From positions 1 to 64,000 of the forward strand of contig NZ_FQYQ01000001.1 in assembly GCF_900141825.1 (NCBI RefSeq): a stretch of DNA of 64,000 nucleotides. The letters are read 5' to 3'. Each line of letters opens with the position of its first letter. Within the stretch, counting starts at the first letter, position 1. The notes under the pieces were generated by a model. It did not search any database and was not told the origin of the DNA. It saw only the letters and a program-made list of their open reading frames with translations. Source of the stretch: Pseudobutyrivibrio xylanivorans DSM 14809 (GTDB lineage Bacteria > Bacillota > Clostridia > Lachnospirales > Lachnospiraceae). Of this stretch, positions 57,285 to 64,000 are shown one piece after another. Made by a program: the position numbers and the translations under genes.

Positions 57285-59896
57285 TCAATGAATTAGAAGT
57301 AAATAATGATGACTTACAGTCTCTACAGGACTCATTCTGTAAAGCCAATGATATGTATATGATATGCATTGGCAGAAAGCATGGTCAGCTTACATCCTTC
57401 TCAGGTTCCAAGCCTGAGGAGGATTTTGTTGATGCTAATTTTCCAGAGAGTCTTCGAAAAGAGCTGATAGAATCCTTTGTGGATGGTGCACCAGAAAATA
57501 TCGTGGATCGCGCTGGCACAGAGGATTATTTTTTATACAGAGGAGTGGCCTTTAGAGGAGAAAAGGATGAGGTAGTTGGTAAGTGGCTATGTTTTGCCGT
57601 TGATAAGGAAAAGGTGCCTGCAGGCATACAGCTTCCAGCCACACTTCGAACCACAACACCTGCTCAGCTTGATAAGGCTATTTCTTTGCTTGAAACTTTG
57701 TCAAAACATTACGTTGCGACGATTCTACGTAATGAGCAGCTTAAGAAAAAGCTTTCTCAGACTCAGAGTGAGGAAAAGGAAGTAGAGAATAAGCTTATTA
57801 AGAATGAAATGATGACAGAGATTTTGCGACTTATGGAGTCTGAAGATTCATTTACAAATGTTGCAAATGAGATTCTTTCATTCGCAGGAAAATATATAGA
57901 GTGTACCAATACCGCGCTGGTTCAGATGTCAGTGGACGGTGTTACAGCAGATATGATTTTGGAATGGAGCATGGGTGAAGACAAGCTTTCTCCTATATTC
58001 CATGGTGTTCCTGTGAAAGAATTGCCATTTATGAATGGTAAACCATATACCATTTCTAGTGATGCAGCTCTTCCAGATGCATTTGTGGATTTCTTTGGAA
58101 AGTACGCCATCAAAAGTGCGATTCTCCTTCCTATCAATGTGGATGAAGAGGCGGCTATGTACCTTTGCTTCCTTTCAATCAAGCAGGATAGACAGTGGAC
58201 CGTTGACGAGATTCGCTTCTCCAACGACATTAAAAACATTCTTCATTCTATTTTAATTAAGAAGATTACTGCTAATTCACTTGCCGGTTCATACTCTGCA
58301 TTGGAGTCAATTCTTCAGAATGCAGGCTATGGAGTAGTGGTTGTTGATTCAGAACAAAAGCAGATACTATATAAAAATGATACCTTTGGCGACATGTTCG
58401 ATAATTCTATCGATTCAGTTGCTGTTGAAGAACTGATATTCAATGAGAACTACAGCCTTTCAGAGCTTAATGGCTATTCAGCAAACGGCTCAGGCAAATG
58501 GTTTGATATCAGTGTGGCTGATATCAGATGGGTGGATTCAAGAGAAGTTAGACTTATTACCTTCTACGATACTACCGATATCCGCAACTATCAGAAGAAG
58601 GCGGAAAAACAAGCTCAGACAGATACCCTTACAGGTTTATTTAACCGACAGGCTTGTGAGAAGGATATCGCAATGGAATATCACATTACCACAAAGCTTA
58701 ATAAAGAGTTTGCCGTGTTGATGTTTGATATTGATAACTTCACTAATATGAATCAGGGCCTCGGCTATCGCATAGGTGATGATTTGCTTGAGTTTATCGC
58801 TCATAGCATTGATGAAATATCTTATGTTAAGGGAAAATGCTACCGTATCGGTGGCGATGAGTTTGCAGTTCTTGTAGACCATGAGAATATTAAGAACCTT
58901 GATATTATTACAAAGAGAATTATGAATCTCTTTGATAATCCTTGGGTTTTAGATGATAAGGAACATTATTGCACTATTAGTATGGGCGGATTAAAGGCAC
59001 CAGGAAATATTACTGATGCTTCAGCTATTTTGACACGCCTTACAATTGCTCTCCATAGCACAAAAGATAAGAGTCGTAACAGCTTCCAATTCTATGACGA
59101 AGAGGCAGATGTTATTGTTGTGGAGAAACAGGAGCTTGAGGACGACCTTAAGAAGGCTGTAAAGCACGGTTGTAGAGAGTTCGTTGTTTACTATCAACCA
59201 ATCATGGAATTTGTCGGAGGTGTGCCAAGCTGCTGTGGAGCAGAGGCATTGGTTCGCTGGGAATCGCCAGAACGTGGACTGGTAATGCCTTCTGGATTTA
59301 TAAAAGAGGCAGAGGAACAGAATCTTATAGGAGACATAGGTCATTATGTGCTTTTGGAGGCAGCTAAATCCTGCAAGCACTGGAATGATTTTGGACATCC
59401 TGAATACAAGATTAATGTCAATATTTCTCCAGTTCAGCTGGTTCAGAAGGATTTCGTGGATAGATTAGACGCAGTACTTAAGCAGACTGCAATCAATCCT
59501 AAGAATTTAACACTTGAGATTGCTGATGATTTTGGACCAGGTGTACTTCCAAAGGCTGTAAAGGCACTTGATGCTGCACGAGCTCTCGGATGTAGAGTTG
59601 CACTTGATAATTTCGGAGCTGCAAATTCAGCATTAAATGATATTAAAGCTTTGCCAATTGACACAATTAAGATAGACAGAGCCTACGCAAAAGATATGCA
59701 GGGTGACACCTTTGCCCAATCATTTGTTAAGACTGTTTCTGAGCTTGCAAACTCAGTTGATGTTGATGTTTGCGTAGAGGGAGTGGAAGAGGATAAGCAG
59801 GTTACAATGATTGGTGATTATCCAATTAATCTTGTTCAGGGATTCTTCTTCGACAAGCCACTTTCAAAGGAGGAATTTGGCAAAAAGTATATTTAG
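57263..59896 (+). CDS. GAF/PAS-GGDEF-EAL protein
   Basis: The soluble protein has 877 residues. After an N-terminal part (1-130) of unknown fold come a helical segment (130-185), a GAF-like domain (about 182-330), a PAS-like domain (351-440), a GGDEF domain (452-605) with 'DTLTGLFNRQACEKD', 'LMFDIDNFTNMN' and an intact RIGGDEFAVL, and an EAL domain (640-877). In the EAL domain 'EALVRW', 'VNISPVQL', 'IKIDRAY' and 'CVEGVEE' are kept, but the usual DDFG reads DNFG and 'LEITES' reads LEIADD. Loss of the second Asp should weaken metal binding, so it may act mainly as a cyclase. Its start lies inside ilvE, with a poor Shine-Dalgarno. Confidence 0.87.
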   Translation: MDSTSRLINELEVNNDDLQSLQDSFCKANDMYMICIGRKHGQLTSFSGSKPEEDFVDANFPESLRKELIESFVDGAPENIVDRAGTEDYFLYRGVAFRGEKDEVVGKWLCFAVDKEKVPAGIQLPATLRTTTPAQLDKAISLLETLSKHYVATILRNEQLKKKLSQTQSEEKEVENKLIKNEMMTEILRLMESEDSFTNVANEILSFAGKYIECTNTALVQMSVDGVTADMILEWSMGEDKLSPIFHGVPVKELPFMNGKPYTISSDAALPDAFVDFFGKYAIKSAILLPINVDEEAAMYLCFLSIKQDRQWTVDEIRFSNDIKNILHSILIKKITANSLAGSYSALESILQNAGYGVVVVDSEQKQILYKNDTFGDMFDNSIDSVAVEELIFNENYSLSELNGYSANGSGKWFDISVADIRWVDSREVRLITFYDTTDIRNYQKKAEKQAQTDTLTGLFNRQACEKDIAMEYHITTKLNKEFAVLMFDIDNFTNMNQGLGYRIGDDLLEFIAHSIDEISYVKGKCYRIGGDEFAVLVDHENIKNLDIITKRIMNLFDNPWVLDDKEHYCTISMGGLKAPGNITDASAILTRLTIALHSTKDKSRNSFQFYDEEADVIVVEKQELEDDLKKAVKHGCREFVVYYQPIMEFVGGVPSCCGAEALVRWESPERGLVMPSGFIKEAEEQNLIGDIGHYVLLEAAKSCKHWNDFGHPEYKINVNISPVQLVQKDFVDRLDAVLKQTAINPKNLTLEIADDFGPGVLPKAVKALDAARALGCRVALDNFGAANSALNDIKALPIDTIKIDRAYAKDMQGDTFAQSFVKTVSELANSVDVDVCVEGVEEDKQVTMIGDYPINLVQGFFFDKPLSKEEFGKKYI

Positions 59897-59956
59897 GTGA
59901 TTGCCGGCTTGCCGGTTCACATAGAACTATTTTAGAAGTAATAGAAAGGGAAAGTA

Positions 59957-61222
59957 ATGTACACATTAAAGGACATCAAAAACACAGATCCAGAAATCGC
60001 AGAGGCAATTGTTAAGGAATTCAATCGCCAGTCAGAGCACATCGAGCTTATTGCTTCAGAAAACTGGGTATCTCCAGCTGTAATGTCAGCTATGGGCTCA
60101 GTTCTCACAAACAAATACGCAGAAGGTTACCCTGGAAAGCGTTATTATGGTGGATGCCAGGAAGTCGACGTTGTAGAAGAGCTTGCAAGAGAAAGAGCTA
60201 AAGAGCTTTTTGGTTGTGACTATGTTAATGTTCAGCCACACTCAGGTGCCCAGGCTAATATGGCAGTTCAGTTTGCCGTTCTTAAGCCAGGTGATACAGT
60301 TATGGGTATGAATCTTGATCATGGCGGACATCTTACTCATGGTTCACCAGCTAACTTCTCAGGAACATATTTCAATATTGTACCTTACGGCGTAAATGAT
60401 GAAGGTGTTATCGATTATGATGATGTTGAGAGAATTGCAGTAGAGTGCAAGCCTAAGATGATTATTGCAGGTGCTTCAGCATACTGTCGCAAGATTGACT
60501 TCAAGCGTTTCAGAGAGATTTGTGATAAGGTTGGCGCTGTCCTTTTCGTAGATATGGCTCACATTGCAGGACTTGTTGCAGCAGGCGTTCATGAGAGCCC
60601 AATCCCTTATGCAGATATCGTTACTACAACTACACACAAGACTCTTCGTGGCCCTAGAGGTGGTATGATTATGGCTACAGCTGAGGCTAACGAGAAGTAC
60701 AACTTTAATAAGGCTGTATTCCCAGGAATTCAGGGTGGACCACTTATGCATGTACTTGCAGGTAAGGCTGTATGCTTCAAGGAAGCTTTAGACCCATCAT
60801 TCAAGGAATATGGTCAGCAGATTGTAAAGAATGCCCAGGCACTTTGCAAAGGCTTACAGGATAGAGGAATTAAGATTGTTTCTGATGGAACAGATAATCA
60901 CCTTATGCTTATCGATCTTACTCCATTTGAGCTTACAGGAAAAGTTGTAGAGAAGCTTCTTGATGATGCTCACATTACAGCAAACAAGAATACTATTCCA
61001 AATGATCCAAAGTCACCATTCGTTACATCTGGTATTCGTCTTGGTACTCCAGCAGCTACAACACGTGGTCTTAAGGAGGATGATTTCGACAAGGTAGCAG
61101 AGGCTATCGCTGTTGTAATCAAGGAGCAGGAAGCTGGTGTTGAGAAGGCTCGTGCTATTATTAAAGAGCTTACTGACAAGTATCCACTTCCAGGAGAGGC
61201 TGAATTTAAGGTTGAGGTATAA
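59957..61222 (+). CDS. glyA: Serine hydroxymethyltransferase
   Basis: The 421-residue PLP enzyme has '[39 protein letters not shown]', '[16 protein letters not shown]', '[10 protein letters not shown]', '[15 protein letters not shown]', the PLP Lys in '[16 protein letters not shown]' and 'DNHLMLIDL'. It makes glycine and methylene-tetrahydrofolate from serine. GAAAGGGAAAG precedes the ATG. It is 60 bases after the GGDEF-EAL gene with a small GCCGG hairpin between them. Codon use is that of a highly expressed gene. Confidence 0.96.
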   Translation: MYTLKDIKNTDPEIAEAIVKEFNRQSEHIELIASENWVSPAVMSAMGSVLTNKYAEGYPGKRYYGGCQEVDVVEELARERAKELFGCDYVNVQPHSGAQANMAVQFAVLKPGDTVMGMNLDHGGHLTHGSPANFSGTYFNIVPYGVNDEGVIDYDDVERIAVECKPKMIIAGASAYCRKIDFKRFREICDKVGAVLFVDMAHIAGLVAAGVHESPIPYADIVTTTTHKTLRGPRGGMIMATAEANEKYNFNKAVFPGIQGGPLMHVLAGKAVCFKEALDPSFKEYGQQIVKNAQALCKGLQDRGIKIVSDGTDNHLMLIDLTPFELTGKVVEKLLDDAHITANKNTIPNDPKSPFVTSGIRLGTPAATTRGLKEDDFDKVAEAIAVVIKEQEAGVEKARAIIKELTDKYPLPGEAEFKVEV

Positions 61223-61380
61223 TACACAACTGTGGCATAATACTCAAATTATCGCAAAAATCACAAATTATACATAAATTCTGTGATAGTTATTGACTTT
61301 AACACTAATCTGTACTAACTTTTTCTTAGAGAAAATGCAATCGACATGCTGGGGAGCATAAAAGGAAAGGGTTTAGTATT

Positions 61381-63726
61381 ATGAAAAAATGTGTTTTTGG
61401 CCTTTTTTTAGGGTTGATTGTTTTGTTTACAGCAATCAGCCCTATTTTTATTTCTCATGCAGAAGAACTTGAGAATGGGGCACAGGAAAATGTGGTTAAA
61501 AGTGTTACTTTCTTGGCAGATGGAAAGCCTGTATCAAATGGTGACACAATATCATTAGAGGAAGAATTTCAGGTAGAGTACAGGCTGGCATCGCCACTCT
61601 ATATGAATTATTCAGAAGAAGATAAAGAAGATGGTCATGTGTACTTATCTGAGGGAGATGTTATAGATCTTCCTGAAATAATGAGTACAGGTTTTGATTT
61701 ATCTGGAATTGAAGATTTTGATGTTAAGTTGGATGATGGTTCAACCTTTGGTACAGTTAGCGTTTCTGAAGATGGAGCTGTCAAACTTACCATTACTTAT
61801 TCAGAAAATAAAAATGTTAATGACGTTGTATTTGGTATAAATATCGGATTAGACACTACAGTTGTAGGCGAGGAAAGACAGTATACTTTCCAGCTTCCAG
61901 GTATTAATCCTACTACAGTTACAGTGAATATTGATGATAATGATCCAGAAGATCCTACACCAACAGACCCAGTGGATGTGACTACTCTCACAAAGGATGG
62001 CGGCGTATTTAACGAAGATGGTGTTGCAAGCTGGGAGATTAATCTTACTAACAATGGTTCAGAGCTGACAGACGTTGTTCTTTACGATTTCTTTAGCACA
62101 GACAAGAGAACAGATTATGATCTTCTTACTGACACTGTTGTGGTTAAGGATGAGAATGGAAATACACTTACAGAAGGTGTAGATTATAAGCTTATCTACG
62201 AGAAGGGAAAGACAGGCAAATCTACAGGAAATCAGCAGTACAGCTGGAAGTTTGATTTTGGCATTGTTCCTGCGGATAAGAAATATTCGGTTTCATATGA
62301 CACAAAGATAAATGATTTTGAGAACTATGTTTTAAATAATCATAATGCACCTGTAAACACTGCATGGGCAGAATACAATTATGTTAAGGCTGATGGTGAT
62401 GAGCCTCAGTTTGTTCAGGGGATTGGTGTAAAGAAGCAGGGTACAGGTAAGGATATTAAAACAAATGCTGTTATAGAGAAGTACGTTTTTTCAGTTGATC
62501 CTACAAAGCATCAGATTAGATGGAAAGTAGATGTTAATAAAAACTGGAAAGAAATTACAAATGCATCTATAACTGAGAGAATCTGTGACGGTCAGAAGCT
62601 AGTTTCCATTAATGGTCTCCAAATCTATGATAAAAAGTGGAAAACTGTTGTAGCTGATGTCCAGCCAGTAAAGCTTTCAGACAACGAATATCGTCTTGAT
62701 TTTGGCGATTTATTAAATGGTAATAGAGCTAATTTTTATGTAATCACTGAGTTTACTGAGGAAGAAATTCCTGTTTGGGAGCAGGATAATAACAAGCTTT
62801 ATCAGAACAAAGTTATTCTTAACTGTGACCGGCACGATAATTTAGCATTTACTGCATATGCAAGATGCAAGTGGTCTAGCTCAATTCTTGTAAAGAATGG
62901 AAAGGTTGATAAAGCCACAAAGAGAATTGATTATACAGTAGAAATCAATGGTGGCAAGCAGACTCTTCCAGAAAAGATGGAGATAAAGGATACTTTAGGC
63001 AAAAATCTAAGCTTTGATCCAGAGTCAGTAAGGCTTTATATTGGGCAGCTTGATGATACTAAGCGTGTTGTTTCCACTGGAATACTTGAGGAGGGCTATT
63101 CTGTAGTTATTTCCAAGGATGGTGATAATGAAGTTCTTACCATTAAGTTACCAGAGAAACAGGATAATAAGAGTGCTTATGTTCTCACATACTCAGCAAC
63201 TCCTACAGAGATAATTGCTGATGGTGATTATTCAAACGAGGTGCAGCTTTTAGGATATGGCAGTGAGGAAATTGAGACTGCCAAGACAGAATTATCATTT
63301 AGGAATTTTTACGGTGGATGGGCAGAGGATCCTACAAAACCTAATAAGCCAGGCGAGGAGGTGCCAACACCTACTCCAGAGCCAACACCTACTCCAGAGC
63401 CAACAGTTACTCCTACACCTTCACCAACATCAGAACCATCATCTAGTTCATCATCTTCATCTAACCCTTCATCAGGTTCAGGTTCGAACTCAGGTTATAG
63501 CCCAGATGTAGTTGGTTATGGCGAAACAGTGATTTCTATTGGTTCAAGCAACCTTGATGGCACTACTATAGCAGATGATAATGTACCGCTTGCTGGTAGT
63601 CCTGTGCTTGCGAAGACAGGTGGTTTCATAGGTACACTTAGGAGCTATGGCGCAGGAATAATTTGTTTGATTGTCGGACTTGTGATTGTTTTTGGTGGAA
63701 GAAAAAAGTCAGATGATGATGAATAA
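61381..63726 (+). CDS. Cell-wall-anchored adhesin-like protein with LAKTG sorting signal
   Basis: The 781-residue protein has a signal peptide (ending FISHA near residue 27), an N-terminal region with a cohesin-like beta pattern (about 38-190: 'DVIDLPEIMSTGFDLSGIEDF', 'VVFGINIGL'), then two to three Ig-fold, collagen-binding-type domains (about 200-640), a Pro-Thr-Glu and Ser-rich wall-spanning linker (about 655-705) and a C-terminal sorting signal LAKTG followed by a hydrophobic helix and the basic tail GGRKKSDDDE. LAKTG fits the LAXTG pattern of class E sortase substrates better than LPXTG. The sortase gene begins inside the end of this gene. The ligand is unknown. Confidence 0.82.
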   Translation: MKKCVFGLFLGLIVLFTAISPIFISHAEELENGAQENVVKSVTFLADGKPVSNGDTISLEEEFQVEYRLASPLYMNYSEEDKEDGHVYLSEGDVIDLPEIMSTGFDLSGIEDFDVKLDDGSTFGTVSVSEDGAVKLTITYSENKNVNDVVFGINIGLDTTVVGEERQYTFQLPGINPTTVTVNIDDNDPEDPTPTDPVDVTTLTKDGGVFNEDGVASWEINLTNNGSELTDVVLYDFFSTDKRTDYDLLTDTVVVKDENGNTLTEGVDYKLIYEKGKTGKSTGNQQYSWKFDFGIVPADKKYSVSYDTKINDFENYVLNNHNAPVNTAWAEYNYVKADGDEPQFVQGIGVKKQGTGKDIKTNAVIEKYVFSVDPTKHQIRWKVDVNKNWKEITNASITERICDGQKLVSINGLQIYDKKWKTVVADVQPVKLSDNEYRLDFGDLLNGNRANFYVITEFTEEEIPVWEQDNNKLYQNKVILNCDRHDNLAFTAYARCKWSSSILVKNGKVDKATKRIDYTVEINGGKQTLPEKMEIKDTLGKNLSFDPESVRLYIGQLDDTKRVVSTGILEEGYSVVISKDGDNEVLTIKLPEKQDNKSAYVLTYSATPTEIIADGDYSNEVQLLGYGSEEIETAKTELSFRNFYGGWAEDPTKPNKPGEEVPTPTPEPTPTPEPTVTPTPSPTSEPSSSSSSSSNPSSGSGSNSGYSPDVVGYGETVISIGSSNLDGTTIADDNVPLAGSPVLAKTGGFIGTLRSYGAGIICLIVGLVIVFGGRKKSDDDE

Positions 63727-64000
63727 ATCCTTTGTAAAACTAATCACTGGAATTATATTTATTTCTATCGGATGTGGCCTTATTCTTATGTCATTATTGT
63801 TTAATGTGAGGCAGCATCTGGCTCAGGATAAATTGATTTCAGAGTTTAAAGAGAGTGTGTCTAATGAGGTATCCATTTCGGAACCTACATTGGAAAATCC
63901 GGCATTTGAGGGTGATGTTTTATACAACCTTAGAATTCCGGCGATTGATTCTGAAAATCCAGTTCGTGAAGGAGTCAGCAAGGGTGTTCTTGCTGACTCT
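63713..64000 (+). CDS. Sortase, N-terminal part (cut by the window edge)
   Basis: The frame from ATG 63713 is open for 96 codons to the window end. The first three codons are all ATG, so the true start may be 63719. It has an N-terminal membrane helix ('LITGIIFISIGCGLILMSLLF'), a stalk, and then 'GDVLYNLRIPAIDSENPVREGVSKGVLADS', which is the first strand region of class D/E-like sortases. The catalytic His, Cys and Arg lie beyond the window. It overlaps the anchored protein by 14 bases, which ties it to that substrate. Confidence 0.85.
   Translation, partial: MMMNKSFVKLITGIIFISIGCGLILMSLLFNVRQHLAQDKLISEFKESVSNEVSISEPTLENPAFEGDVLYNLRIPAIDSENPVREGVSKGVLADS

Overview
The window looks like chromosome of a low-GC, anaerobic, plant-fibre-degrading Firmicute, most likely a Lachnospiraceae of the Butyrivibrio/Pseudobutyrivibrio group. 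This rests on the genes seen: paired glgC/glgD, HemZ, a multiple-monosaccharide ABC transporter, very large secreted GH43 proteins, a PL1 pectate lyase with beta-trefoil domains, and several c-di-GMP proteins. The assignment is inference from gene content, not from a marker-gene comparison.

Layout. 1-3015: six tRNA genes (Pro, Gly, Arg, His, Gln, Lys) behind one consensus promoter, then an accessory islet in which the 3' end of tRNA-Lys is repeated twice more and separates small gene cassettes. These hold a YefM/RelE-type toxin-antitoxin pair and a DUF3791/DUF3990-type operon whose DUF3990 gene is broken. 3020-8983: housekeeping and uncharacterised genes (CPBP membrane protein, shikimate-kinase-like protein, SprT-like protein with a Tudor-like tail, secreted DUF6273/Ig protein, YugP-type peptidase, acetyltransferase, AraC regulator). 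9051-12913: tRNA-Lys(CTT) and the ribD-ribE-ribBA-ribH operon behind an FMN riboswitch. 13081-24658: sugar block with a fucose/arabinose-isomerase-fold enzyme, xylulokinase, ROK regulator, MmsA-MmsB-ChvE sugar transporter, HAD phosphatase, YihS-like isomerase and a NUDIX hydrolase. 24659-25194: a 377-bp non-coding inverted-repeat element with strikingly regular internal symmetry, next to tRNA-Glu.

25479-27740: glgC-glgD for glycogen. 27993-37552: a 2287-residue secreted protein with three GH43 catalytic modules and a membrane-anchored LamG protein. 37772-41316: pyruvate kinase and a secreted protein built only of carbohydrate-binding modules. 41597-45283: a FIST-GGDEF gene split by a one-base frameshift, and an ABC-F protein. 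45435-47498: pectate lyase. 47798-53433: rel, a metallo-beta-lactamase-fold protein, hemZ and hisS. 53563-61222: flavin reductase, EAL protein, ilvE, GGDEF-EAL protein and glyA. 61381-64000: a cell-wall protein with an LAKTG sorting signal and the start of its sortase.

How it fits together: secreted GH43/PL1 enzymes and binding modules open arabinan, arabinoxylan and pectin. The ABC transporter imports the freed monosaccharides, the isomerase/kinase pair sends pentoses to the pentose phosphate pathway, and pyruvate kinase and glgC/glgD handle glycolytic flux and storage. The least explained parts are non-coding: the tRNA-Lys 3'-end cassette array with its 25-bp palindromes (804-2866), and the nested inverted-repeat element (24675-25051).
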